From NCBI RefSeq assembly GCF_024609265.1, contig NZ_JANHMP010000001.1, forward strand, positions 124,001 through 188,000: DNA of 64,000 nt, in the 5' to 3' direction. A program made the position numbers and the translations under genes. Below are positions 51,895 to 59,322 of the stretch, one piece after another. This DNA is from Geothrix campi (GTDB lineage: Bacteria > Acidobacteriota > Holophagae > Holophagales > Holophagaceae). A model generated the notes under the pieces. It was not told the DNA's origin. It worked only from the letters and a program-made list of their open reading frames with translations, and did not search any database. Numbering within the stretch: the first letter of the stretch is position 1; each line of letters starts with the position of its first letter.

Positions 51895-52806
51895 CTACTT
51901 CGCTTCGGCCCGGGCGATCATGGCGCCTTCCATGGCCAGCGCCACGCGGCCGGCGCTCTTTCGATCGACGTGCGTGTAGATCTCGGTCGTGGTCACGCTG
52001 GCATGGCCGAGCTGCGCCTGCACTTCGCGGATGGTCGCGCCTCGTTGCAGGGCCTCGGTCGCGTGCGCGTGGCGCAGATCCTTCAGGGCCATGCCCAGGC
52101 CGTGCTTTCGGTTCACGCGGCCCCAGACATGGCTGAGGGTGCTTTCGTGGCAGACCGGGGCGCCTTCGGCATCCTGGAATGGGCCGGCGTTTCCGAGCTG
52201 GGCCTTGCGCAGCGTCAGCACTTCGACCACCCACAGCGGAATCCCCACGGCGCGGGCGCGTTTGCTTTTTGGGCTCCAGCCGGTGACTTTGTGGGGGCGT
52301 ATCTCAAGCACGCCGGCCGCCAGGTCGCAATCCATCCAGCGGAGCGCCAGCAGCTCGCCGCGGCGCAGGCCGGAGCCCAGCAGGCAGAGGAAGGCCTCCC
52401 GGTAGTCGCGCTTCCAGACGGACAGGATGGCCTCGAGTACGGCGGCGAACTGGGCCAGCTCAATCGGCGGGCGCTGCGGCTTCTTGAGCTTGGCCGCCGC
52501 CAGTGGGGCGCGCTTCAGGTAGCCGCTGGCGAGTGCCCAGCGGGCCCAGGCGCGAATCACGGTCCCCTTGCGGTGTAGGGTGGTCTTCCCCTGCCCGGCG
52601 GCTTTGCAGCGGGCCAGGAAGGCGGTCAGGTGGTGCGGCTCGGCCTTGGATAGATCGCTGATGCCCTCGGCTTCCAGGTGGCTGCTGAAGTCGCCCAGGA
52701 TGACGGCCTGCTGATAGACCCAGCGGGTGGCATTGCCCAGGACTTCGGACGCGACTAGGTAGGCTCCCGCGGCCTTCTGGAGGGGGTTGGCTTCCGCTTT
52801 GGCCAT
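51895..52806 (-). CDS. tyrosine recombinase / integrase
   Basis: A 303-residue site-specific recombinase. The N-terminal SAM-like core-binding domain (about 10-110) has GDFSSHLEAEGISDLSKAEP then HHLTAFLARCKAAG. The catalytic domain (about 120-300) has the first Arg in LLGSGLRRGELLALRW. Box II is LKDLRHAHATEAL, with Arg and with Lys at the first His position, a common variant. QLGHASVTTTEIYTHV gives the second His and the nucleophilic Tyr. Start ATG 52806 follows GAGGAG; an open extension to 52917 lacks a ribosome site. It reads toward the tRNA, as expected for the integrating enzyme of the element. Confidence 0.93.
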   Translation of the reverse strand: MAKAEANPLQKAAGAYLVASEVLGNATRWVYQQAVILGDFSSHLEAEGISDLSKAEPHHLTAFLARCKAAGQGKTTLHRKGTVIRAWARWALASGYLKRAPLAAAKLKKPQRPPIELAQFAAVLEAILSVWKRDYREAFLCLLGSGLRRGELLALRWMDCDLAAGVLEIRPHKVTGWSPKSKRARAVGIPLWVVEVLTLRKAQLGNAGPFQDAEGAPVCHESTLSHVWGRVNRKHGLGMALKDLRHAHATEALQRGATIREVQAQLGHASVTTTEIYTHVDRKSAGRVALAMEGAMIARAEAK

Positions 52807-53018
52807 GCTCCGCTCCTCGGACTTTTCACGTCCAGAGGCTGCGCGAGCCCGAATCCTAACAGGGGAACGGCCGGGCGGGGGCTCCTGTCTCCGTCCGGCC
52901 GTTATGTCCACTTTCAATACCCCCGATGGTCAATTATCGGCGGGCCTGGCGGTGGAGATGGTCACAGCTAATTGTATGTTTGTCTCAATTCAACACTTAG
53001 GCAAACACTGCCGAGATG
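52807..53018. other. 212 bp gap upstream of the integrase
   Basis: No gene is supported here. The middle part (about 52930-53010) is AT-rich, with GGTCAATTATCG and CTAATTGTATGTTTGTCTCAATTC. This would suit an integrase promoter and arm-type recombinase sites. No clear repeat set is visible by eye. Confidence 0.4.
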
Positions 53019-53318
53019 CTATCTATTGGAAAGCAGTTCTAGGATGGTGGCCAGGTGTCGGGTGTTTGCCTCGATCTGAAGCTGAAGGCGGATCTGCTGG
53101 GCTTGAAGACGCAGGGCGCGGCCCTTCGCATCCCCGATCAGAGCGCCGATGAAGACCGGGACCAGCGCCGCCACCAGGGCGAAGTCCGTAAGCTTCTGCA
53201 GCAGGATGAAGATCGGAACCCCAGCAATGATCCCCAGCGTGACGGCCACGATGACGTACTGCGTGGCCGTTGTCTCGAGCCCTCGGGCCTGTGCTTCGAT
53301 CAGTTCGGGCTTGAACAT
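53019..53318 (-). CDS. small membrane protein of the element, 99 residues
   Basis: Two adjacent hydrophobic segments (about 20-40, YVIVAVTLGIIAGVPIFILL, and 45-65, FALVAALVPVFIGALIGDAK) are followed by a charged helical tail (ALRLQAQQIRLQLQIEANTR) that could form a coiled coil. A good ribosome site (CGGAGGG) precedes ATG 53318. It is the last gene of the structural operon before the integrase. A holin or virion membrane protein would fit the size and topology; nothing decides between them. Confidence 0.7.
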   Translation of the reverse strand: MFKPELIEAQARGLETTATQYVIVAVTLGIIAGVPIFILLQKLTDFALVAALVPVFIGALIGDAKGRALRLQAQQIRLQLQIEANTRHLATILELLSNR

Positions 53319-53375
53319 GGAACCCTCCGGGTGATCCCGGAGTATCTGACGGGGCGGCCTCGGGCCGGATCACAA

Positions 53376-53969
53376 CTACCACCGGACGCCGACGATGCCG
53401 AAGGGGCCGCCGTTCACGTACCCGGCGCCGGCCACCACGGGGCCGCGGGCGTACTGCGCCAGGCCGCCCAGGTTGGCCTTGCCGTCCCGCAGGCCTGGGG
53501 CGATGGCCACGGTCCAGCGCGGCAGGGGCCGGGAAGCTGGGAGTGGAAACTGTGTCACGGTTTCCCGGGTGCTGGCCTCGCCCAGCGGCACGCGGCCGGC
53601 GGGAGTGTCCAGCCATTCCACCGTACGCAGGGTGAGCCGCGGGCCTTCCACCTGCCCGAAGAGGGCGGAATGGAAGGTCCCTCCGGTAGCCAGGGCGGGC
53701 AGGGCTGTCTCGGTGGTGCTGAGGTGATGGCCCAGCTGCTCGGCTTGCGGTTGCGCGGGCTCTGGGAGGGCCGCGGGCGGCCCGGGAATGATCCGGGTCA
53801 CGATGATGGTGCGGGGCGCTCCGGCGGGGCTTAGATCGCGCTCCGGCTTCGGCGTGGTGGCGCCGATGGTGAGGGGCGCGGCGGCCGGAAGGGTCCAGCG
53901 GCCGGCGAGGAATCCGAGGCCGAGGCAGGCGAGGCAGATTCCGGCGGCGGTGAGGCCCCGGCGGATCAC
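53376..53969 (-). CDS. anchored hypothetical protein with beta-rich C-terminus
   Basis: A 197-residue protein. An N-terminal membrane anchor or signal (GLTAAGICLACLGLGFLAGR) precedes a Pro/Ala-rich linker (about 35-75). A C-terminal 110 residues follow with alternating strands and glycine turns: SALFGQVEGPRLTLRTVEWL, ARGPVVAGAGYVNGGPFGIV, ending GVRW. The terminal aromatic and amphipathic strands resemble an outer-membrane-directed or spanin-like protein, but no family is recognised. GTG 53969 overlaps the preceding stop (GTGA). By position it belongs to a lysis or membrane cassette with the two genes before it. Confidence 0.65.
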   Translation of the reverse strand: MIRRGLTAAGICLACLGLGFLAGRWTLPAAAPLTIGATTPKPERDLSPAGAPRTIIVTRIIPGPPAALPEPAQPQAEQLGHHLSTTETALPALATGGTFHSALFGQVEGPRLTLRTVEWLDTPAGRVPLGEASTRETVTQFPLPASRPLPRWTVAIAPGLRDGKANLGGLAQYARGPVVAGAGYVNGGPFGIVGVRW

Positions 53970-54274
53970 GGGAGCGCCCCGGCGGCCCTTCGGCGCGTGG
54001 GGGGCTTGCGCAGGTTCACGATGGCCGCCACGTCTGAAAGTATGCCCTTCATTTCCTCCACGATTTCCCGCGTGCCCTGGGCTTGCAGCGTGAGCTGCTG
54101 GAGTTCCAGCAGGACATTGACGTGCCCGTCCTCGTGTTTGGTGCGCCAGGCCTCAAGGGCTTTCACGCGCTCAACCAAAGCGCCCCACACGTAGCTGAGG
54201 ATTTTCCAGAGGCCAGTGAGCAGGCCCGCGGTGATGGTCAGCCGGGCCAGCAGATCCAAAATCGGCAGGCTCAT
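53966..54274 (-). CDS. membrane-anchored coiled-coil protein, 102 residues
   Basis: One N-terminal hydrophobic helix (LLARLTITAGLLTGLWKILS) is followed by a long charged helix (GALVERVKALEAWRTKHEDG, then LLELQQLTLQAQGTREIVEE) and a basic Arg-rich tail. The layout is like an inner-membrane spanin (Rz-type) or a small phage membrane scaffold. It overlaps the genes on both sides by four bases, so it is surely translated in the operon. Function is inferred from layout only. Confidence 0.65.
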   Translation of the reverse strand: MSLPILDLLARLTITAGLLTGLWKILSYVWGALVERVKALEAWRTKHEDGHVNVLLELQQLTLQAQGTREIVEEMKGILSDVAAIVNLRKPPTRRRAAGALP

Positions 54275-54525
54275 GCGGGCACCGGTGGGTTCATCGTGGG
54301 CACAGCGGGCGGCATGGTGGGCGGCATCGGTGTGCGATTGAACCAGCGGCCGGCGATTTCAATGCCCGCCAGCAGCAGCATCGCCCCGCCGTTCCATCCG
54401 TTCATGTTGTTCCGGATCACGTCATAGGCCGTGAGGCCCAGGGCCACCCAGCGGGCCGTCCCGAGGGAGGAGGCCGGGTCGAGAAAGGCGGCAGACAGGT
54501 GATTAAATACATCCTTGGCGTTCAT
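54271..54525 (-). CDS. small holin-like membrane protein, 84 residues
   Basis: A short N-terminal amphipathic helix (MNAKDVFNHLSAAFLDPASS) is followed by one or two hydrophobic helices (GTARWVALGLTAYDVI and GGAMLLLAGIEIAGRWF). A Pro/Met-rich tail has three similar blocks (PMPPTMPPAVPTMNPPVPA). Size and topology suit a holin; the proline tail is unusual. GGGAG precedes ATG 54525. It heads the tightly overlapping trio that ends at 53376. Confidence 0.65.
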   Translation of the reverse strand: MNAKDVFNHLSAAFLDPASSLGTARWVALGLTAYDVIRNNMNGWNGGAMLLLAGIEIAGRWFNRTPMPPTMPPAVPTMNPPVPA

Positions 54526-54553
54526 TCATGACTCCCAGATCATCCGGTCGTTG

Positions 54554-56140
54554 CTACTGCGAGAAATACCATCCGGAGATGTAAAACGACGTTGCGGCGG
54601 CCAGTCCCGCATTGGTCAATAGTCCAGGGGCCAGTCCGCTCCCGATGCTCTGATAGAACTTCTGTTGAGCGTTCCCGTCTTGCCAAATAATGCAACCTAA
54701 TTTCCCGGTGTGCGTAACACCTGAATACGACTCTATTTCTGTGTGTCCAGGCATAAGGGCGCCCAGGTTCGCCGCAGGAAACGGGAGGATGAGCTGCACG
54801 GTTCCGGTGATGTTGCTGATATCGGTTGTAACGATTGCCGCTTCAAAAAAGATTCGGTCTTGTTCGATCCGGTAACTTCCCTGGGCCGTGCTATACGTCC
54901 CGCACAGGACCGCCATGGGACCGGCCACTGCTCCGGCTCCGGATGGTTGGACGAAGGTCACATCATCCCCGATTGTGATATCAAACGTGTCCACCGTTAC
55001 GTTCGATATTACAAATACCCCGTTCAGGTTTTCTTTCCCGCCGCCGTTGAAATAGCGGATCCATACCGATTTCGCGTTGGCGTAACCGTGCCCCGCGACA
55101 GTCAAAGTCGCCGTGTTCCCGACGATTGAATAAGCGGTGATCGCCTTTGAAACGGCGGTTGTTCCGGTCAGCGCGGGGGTGAATGATCGGCGCTTGCCCT
55201 GAACCAGGTCTAGCCGCTGCGTCCTGTAGCCATTGTCCACCACGGACAGCCCTACATTGCCCGAATGAACGCCACAATTACGGGCTCCGCGGTTGAGCAG
55301 CACCTGCCCCGCGGTGTTCATTTCATAGTCTCCGCCCAGAATGATGTTTCCGTAACAGTAAGAATGGGCCGCATCGGCTACGTTCGTCCCGAAAACAATG
55401 CCATTCCCCGTGTTCAGCTCTCCCAGACACCCGTGAAAGGTGCACAAGTTCGCATTGTCCACGTTGAAGCCATCGCCGCCATTGTTCATGGAGAAGCAGC
55501 CGATGGCGTTGCCCGCGTTCGCATCTGGCGGGAGGCCCGGTTTGTCGTGCACATAAAAGCCGTGCCCGGACATTCCTGCTACGTTGCAATTCGTGAATTG
55601 CCAAGAGTTTGCGTTAGCTCCGGCGGCATCCTTGCCCACACGGATCCCCACCCCTGATGGGGTCGCCTTGTCCACCCCAATGACCGCGACGTTATTCATT
55701 CGGCACGAGTTACCCTGGACAGCAATTCCGTCGCCGGTTGCCCCAGCCTGATAGATAAGTCCCCCGCCAGAAATTCGAGAATAATCCCGCATTTCGATGC
55801 CGTTATCTACCATCGTCGCTTTTTTGATGAAATAAGATCCTGGATGCGATCCAGAGACTACGGAATGAGCGCCCCTAAATTCCAGCGTAGTCAGAGAAGG
55901 GATCACAATGGTGCTAGAAATCAGCGGCGTGTGGCCATCCGGGACAACGACATGCTTAGATGCCGCCAGGGCGGCGATGATCGCCGCCGTGCTATCTGTT
56001 CCGCCCGTGGGATCGTATCCCGCAAAGTCTGAAACCGATACATATTCCCTATTTTTATCCTGTTGCATCCTCTCACTGGCACCCGCTAAAGGTGCCTTAT
56101 AGGCCACACGATCAGCGTTCAGCCTTTGGCGCAGGCCCAT
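54554..56140 (-). CDS. beta-helix spike / receptor-binding protein with pectate-lyase-like fold
   Basis: A 528-residue protein. After a short N-terminal head (MGLRQRLNADRVAYKAPLAG) comes the pectate-lyase-3-type opening YVSVSDFAGYDPTGGTDSTA, then long runs of short strands and turns typical of a right-handed parallel beta-helix, for example VVPDGHTPLISSTIVIPSLT and GNSCRMNNVAVIGVDKATPS. The last 200 residues look like a separate beta-rich receptor-binding tip. Such proteins bind and often cut surface polysaccharide. Its base composition is clearly lower in GC than its neighbours, as often seen for host-recognition genes that move between viruses. GGGAGG precedes ATG 56140. Confidence 0.82.
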   Translation of the reverse strand: MGLRQRLNADRVAYKAPLAGASERMQQDKNREYVSVSDFAGYDPTGGTDSTAAIIAALAASKHVVVPDGHTPLISSTIVIPSLTTLEFRGAHSVVSGSHPGSYFIKKATMVDNGIEMRDYSRISGGGLIYQAGATGDGIAVQGNSCRMNNVAVIGVDKATPSGVGIRVGKDAAGANANSWQFTNCNVAGMSGHGFYVHDKPGLPPDANAGNAIGCFSMNNGGDGFNVDNANLCTFHGCLGELNTGNGIVFGTNVADAAHSYCYGNIILGGDYEMNTAGQVLLNRGARNCGVHSGNVGLSVVDNGYRTQRLDLVQGKRRSFTPALTGTTAVSKAITAYSIVGNTATLTVAGHGYANAKSVWIRYFNGGGKENLNGVFVISNVTVDTFDITIGDDVTFVQPSGAGAVAGPMAVLCGTYSTAQGSYRIEQDRIFFEAAIVTTDISNITGTVQLILPFPAANLGALMPGHTEIESYSGVTHTGKLGCIIWQDGNAQQKFYQSIGSGLAPGLLTNAGLAAATSFYISGWYFSQ

Positions 56141-56143
56141 GCC

Positions 56144-56563
56144 TTACCTCCCATAAAGTTCGAGGGTGATGGATCCGCCGCCGGCTCCGCAGTTTAGCAG
56201 CAGGCCGGTCACGCTGAAGCCGTCGCGGGTGTCGCCTTTGGCGAGGGTCAGGGGGCTCTCTCCGGCTCCGCCCAGCTTGAGGGTGGGAACGATCGCGCCG
56301 GTCAGATCCTTCACGAAGACGGATTGCACGGTCGTCAGGGTGCCCAGGGCGACGGCGGAATCCACCAGGCCGGCGGCCATGTTGATCGTGACCTCCCGGG
56401 CCTTGGTGGCGGCCTTGGGGAGCAGCGCCAGGGCGTCAATGATCGCCTGGCCGGCGGTGGCCTGCATGGTGAGGCCCAGGGCGTTGATGACGGGCTGCAT
56501 GTCCGCTATCACGGCCGCGGCCGGGGGGGTCATGGAGAATGATTTGACAACCCTCATGGTCAT
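56144..56563 (-). CDS. structural-protein-like hypothetical, 139 residues
   Basis: A helical N-terminal half (PPAAAVIADMQPVINALGLT, QAIIDALALLPKAATKARE) is followed by strands: VTINMAAGLVDSAVALGTLT, VQSVFVKDLTGAIVPTLKLG, then GGGSITLELYGR at the end. The C-terminal part reads like a small beta sandwich. There is no membrane segment. It lies just upstream of the spike gene and could join the spike to the virion vertex. GGAG precedes ATG 56563. No family is recognised. Confidence 0.65.
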   Translation of the reverse strand: MTMRVVKSFSMTPPAAAVIADMQPVINALGLTMQATAGQAIIDALALLPKAATKAREVTINMAAGLVDSAVALGTLTTVQSVFVKDLTGAIVPTLKLGGAGESPLTLAKGDTRDGFSVTGLLLNCGAGGGSITLELYGR

Positions 56564-56573
56564 TGGCTGGCTC

Positions 56574-57146
56574 CTACTTCACAACGGTGATGAGGCGCCC
56601 GGGGATCATGGTCGCGGGTGGATGGTCGTAGTCGCCCAGGGCCTCGATTTTCGTCAGCAGGCCGGCGGCGGGGCCGATGATGATGGCCCGCAGATACTTC
56701 TGGAAGGGCTCCACGAGCTGGCGCGTCACGCGCAGGCCGATGGTCGGCTGGTGAAGGTCTTCGATGGCGGTGGCGGTGTCGAGGGAATCCACCAGGGCGC
56801 CGGGGTCGGCGGACTCGGACCATCGCACCACTTCGCCAGGGGCCAGGTCGAGACTCACCACGCCGTCAGGAATGGGGTGGAAGATGCCGGAATCGTTGAA
56901 GACGGTCGCCTGGATTTCCGGCCGCACAAAGGGCCCGCTGTAGGCCCAGCGTTCGATGGGCATGCGCTCCATGTCGAACCCGACGCGGAAGAATAGAACC
57001 TTGATCGCCTGGGCCACGCCTCCCGGGGTGGTGCCGGTGGTGCTGCCCGAGGTTGAGCCGGTGCCGCCCGTGCCGGAGCCGGTGCCGCCGCCGTAGCTTC
57101 CGCCGGGGGTGTAGGGGGTGTCCCCGATATCCGTTGCGATCATCAT
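56574..57146 (-). CDS. beta-rich putative capsid-type protein with Gly/Ser/Thr linker
   Basis: A 190-residue soluble protein. A flexible N-terminal segment of about 30 residues is almost only Gly, Ser and Thr (GSYGGGTGSGTGGTGSTSGS). The body has strong alternating strands: AIKVLFFRVGFDMERMPIER, PFVRPEIQATVFNDSGIFHP, GVVSLDLAPGEVVRW, then YLRAIIIGPAAG and MIPGRLITVVK. It has the size and strand pattern of a single jelly-roll coat protein, which is inference. ATG 57146 overlaps the transglycosylase stop (ATGA), with CGGAGGG upstream. Confidence 0.65.
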   Translation of the reverse strand: MMIATDIGDTPYTPGGSYGGGTGSGTGGTGSTSGSTTGTTPGGVAQAIKVLFFRVGFDMERMPIERWAYSGPFVRPEIQATVFNDSGIFHPIPDGVVSLDLAPGEVVRWSESADPGALVDSLDTATAIEDLHQPTIGLRVTRQLVEPFQKYLRAIIIGPAAGLLTKIEALGDYDHPPATMIPGRLITVVK

Positions 57147-57661
57147 GCGAAGACCCTCCGGGCCACGAAGAACGCGAGCAGGGCGAGGAGGCCCACGGCC
57201 GCGCTGCCCATGCCCACCTTGAAGATGGTTCGGTAGAAGGTCCGCCGGGCGAGGATCGCCGGGGCGTAGGCCTGACTCTCGGCCGGCAGGGCGCCCACGA
57301 TGCCATCCCAATCGGTGCGGCCGGTCTTGCGGATCGCCGCGTCAACCCGACCCATGCCGCCGTTGTAGGCTGCCAGGGCGAGGGCTTCGGGATCGGCCGC
57401 GCCGCGGTAGCGGGCGAGCAGCATCTGCATGTAGCGGATCCCTGCGTCAATGGAGTCCTCGGGGTCGAACGGATCGCCGCCCCGGCCCCACTCGTCCCAC
57501 GTCGCGGGCATGAACTGCATCAGGCCCATGGCGCCGGCCGGTGACACGGCATCCTCACGGAAGGCGCTTTCTTGGTGCGCCTGGGCGGCCAGTAGGGCGG
57601 CATCGTAGCCGTAGGCCTTGGCTGCGGCTTCGATGAGTGGTTTTAAGTCCAGGAAGGCCAT
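57143..57661 (-). CDS. lytic transglycosylase with C-terminal membrane anchor
   Basis: A 172-residue protein. Residues about 5-115 are an SLT (goose-lysozyme-like) domain: catalytic Glu in LAAQAHQESAFREDAVSPAG, then GAMGLMQFMPATWDEWG and EALALAAYNGGMGRVDAAIR. The last 25 residues form a membrane anchor (VGMGSAAVGLLALLAFFVAR). A short SLT enzyme tethered by its C-terminus in a virion operon recalls membrane-bound transglycosylases of tectivirus-like particles that open the cell wall at entry. Start ATG 57661 overlaps the stop of the 31-residue gene. Confidence 0.9.
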   Translation of the reverse strand: MAFLDLKPLIEAAAKAYGYDAALLAAQAHQESAFREDAVSPAGAMGLMQFMPATWDEWGRGGDPFDPEDSIDAGIRYMQMLLARYRGAADPEALALAAYNGGMGRVDAAIRKTGRTDWDGIVGALPAESQAYAPAILARRTFYRTIFKVGMGSAAVGLLALLAFFVARRVFA

Positions 57662-57756
57662 CAGGACCGCCAGAAGGGGGCCAGGCCTGCCACCAGGTTC
57701 TGCACCTGGAAGACCCGCCAGCTAATGGCGGGCGGCAGCAGACCCAGCAGGGTCAT
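57661..57756 (-). CDS. 31-residue hydrophobic micro-protein
   Basis: A very short gene reading MTLLGLLPPAISWRVFQVQN followed by LVAGLAPFWRS. Its start overlaps the stop of the upstream gene (TGATG at 57754-57758) and its stop overlaps the start of the transglycosylase in the same way (57659-57663). Such perfect nesting between two coupled genes argues that it is real. It could form one short membrane helix; small membrane proteins of this kind are common in internal-membrane viruses. Confidence 0.65.
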   Translation of the reverse strand: MTLLGLLPPAISWRVFQVQNLVAGLAPFWRS

Positions 57757-58121
57757 CACCCGAACACCTCGACGCGAACATCTGCATCAGGGAACGGGAC
57801 CGGGAACACCGAGGGGTCCGTGTTGGGATCGCGCACCACGCGCACGACGAGCGGGGCGCCCTCTTTCACCAGGCCTTCGATGTAGAGTTCATCCACGGGG
57901 CCCTTCGGGGTGATGTTGTAGCGGATTTCTCCGGCTACTTCGATCTGGATACGCATGATCCGGGCGTAGGCGTCCGACCCGCAGAAATAGCGGATCAGCT
58001 GATACTTGCGCCAGCCTCGGGACTCGTCCCGGGCCTCAATTCGCCCGTTGCTCATCACCGTGGCTACCCGGCCCACGAGGGACACGGATAGCGGGTTCAG
58101 CTCGGAATCAGGCGGCTGCAT
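57756..58121 (-). CDS. beta-rich hypothetical virion protein, 121 residues
   Basis: A compact all-beta protein: PLSVSLVGRVATVMSNGRIE, KYQLIRYFCGSDAYARIMRI, IEVAGEIRYNITPKGPVDEL, YIEGLVKEGAPLVVRVVRDP and ending DADVRVEVFG. There is no signal or membrane segment and only one Cys. The length is that of a small jelly-roll or OB-like coat component. It sits one base after the preceding gene and overlaps the micro-protein start. No family is recognised. Confidence 0.65.
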   Translation of the reverse strand: MQPPDSELNPLSVSLVGRVATVMSNGRIEARDESRGWRKYQLIRYFCGSDAYARIMRIQIEVAGEIRYNITPKGPVDELYIEGLVKEGAPLVVRVVRDPNTDPSVFPVPFPDADVRVEVFG

Positions 58122-58122
58122 G

Positions 58123-58548
58123 TCAGGCCCCCTGGCCCCAGAAAACGATTTCCAGTTCGACGTCGCCGTAGTTCTTCAGGACGTCCGTCTGGAAGACGTT
58201 CGCATTGATATCCAGCTTGACGGTGGGCTGGTTGTTGCCCACGAGCTTGAAGGGCGGCACGGCGACGGGGCCCTGGTCGAGCTGGCTGAAGATCGCGGCG
58301 GGCATGTCGCCCACGGTGATGACCTGGGCATCCTGGCGGTCCAGCGCCAAGCGCAGGCGCACGGCCCGCTCGATCATGCGCACGGCGTCACGGGTGGGCA
58401 GGGCGCCCGCGGCCGAAGGCTGCACGGTGATGAACGCTTGAATGCGATCCACCATCACGTCCGCCCGGCCGGTGATATCCAGGCTCTTGGTAGTGGGCTC
58501 GGTGGTGCCGAGCTTCATGCGAAACGAGGCAATCTGAGGGATGCCCAT
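58123..58548 (-). CDS. beta-rich hypothetical virion protein, 141 residues
   Basis: A soluble protein whose strands alternate with one central helix pair: IPQIASFRMKLGTTEPTTKS, DRIQAFITVQPSA, the helix TRDAVRMIERAVRLRLALDR, then VITVGDMPAAIFS, FKLVGNNQPTVKLDINANVF and YGDVELEIVFWGQG. The GGAG site before ATG 58548 is good. It is next in the operon after the candidate coat gene at 58620 and similar in style to the 57756 product, so both may be capsid or vertex components (inference). Confidence 0.65.
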   Translation of the reverse strand: MGIPQIASFRMKLGTTEPTTKSLDITGRADVMVDRIQAFITVQPSAAGALPTRDAVRMIERAVRLRLALDRQDAQVITVGDMPAAIFSQLDQGPVAVPPFKLVGNNQPTVKLDINANVFQTDVLKNYGDVELEIVFWGQGA

Positions 58549-58619
58549 GGGGTTCTCCGGAAGAGGCGCGGGCGGGCCGTTGCGGGCCCGCCCGCTGGTT
58601 CACAGGTGGCGCGTGGTGG

Positions 58620-59312
58620 CTAGAGGGCCACCTGGCTCTGCTTCTGGCCCTTGAGGATCACCACCACGTCGAGGACGTCAGCAGCGCCGAGGGTGTAACC
58701 GGTGGCGTCCACTTCGAACCGCATGTCGAAGGTCTGGGACTCCTGGAGCTTGACCTCCTCGCCGGGGTTGAAGGTGTGGAGGCCGCGCACGTCAGACGTG
58801 CTGAAGTCCAGGCCGGTGATGTTCCGCACGCCGCCGAGGCCGGGGAACAGGATGGTGGGCTGGTTGAGCTTTTCATAGCCCTTGGCGCCGACGTTCAGGA
58901 CGAGGCGGGTGTGAGCGATGAACATGGCCAGCGCGGCGGCCGTGGTGTTGGGGTTCACGCGGATTTCCACGCCGGAGACGATGAAGCGGCTGGTGTTGGG
59001 CATGCCGTTCGCCACTTCCAGGTTCGTCTTGTCCGGGTTGGTGGTGCGCGTGACGTTGAACAGGGGCACCTTGGAGTTGCCGGCCTGGGCAGCGTTGGCG
59101 GCCTGGGTGAGACGGAAGAAGAGGGGCTGGGTGTCCTTCTCGCCGATGTTGTCGAGGGCCATGGTGCGAATCTCCTGGGGGCTGGTCGCCACAGGGGCGG
59201 CAGCGGTGGCGGGGGTGGCAGAAATGCCGGGGGTGGCAGGGGTGGCGGGGGTGGCAGGTACGGCCCGTTTGGGGAGCCGTTCCTGGGCGTTGCGAGAGAA
59301 GAGCGAGCGCAT
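58620..59312 (-). CDS. putative major coat protein, two possible starts
   Basis: A 230-residue product from ATG 59312, or about 178 residues from ATG 59162; both have good ribosome sites (GGAGG and AGGAG). The N-terminal extension is low-complexity (VPATPATPATPGISATPATA). The body starts MALDNIGEKDTQPLFFRLTQ and continues in strands: KVPLFNVTRTTNPDKTNLEV, SRFIVSGVEIRVNPNTT, HTRLVLNVGAKGYEK, SQTFDMRFEVDATGYTL and the final VLDVVVILKGQKQ. No membrane helix is present. It looks like a single jelly-roll shell protein and is my best major capsid candidate. No family match can be named. Confidence 0.65.
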   Translation of the reverse strand: MRSLFSRNAQERLPKRAVPATPATPATPGISATPATAAAPVATSPQEIRTMALDNIGEKDTQPLFFRLTQAANAAQAGNSKVPLFNVTRTTNPDKTNLEVANGMPNTSRFIVSGVEIRVNPNTTAAALAMFIAHTRLVLNVGAKGYEKLNQPTILFPGLGGVRNITGLDFSTSDVRGLHTFNPGEEVKLQESQTFDMRFEVDATGYTLGAADVLDVVVILKGQKQSQVAL

Positions 59313-59322
59313 GGGCACCTCC

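Noticed and set aside
59200-59270. Short tandem GGTGGCAGG-like repeats that might suggest a CRISPR or satellite array
   Set aside because: The units are only a few codons long and in frame with a Pro-Ala-Thr tail of the putative coat protein. There are no spacers, so this is coding low-complexity sequence.
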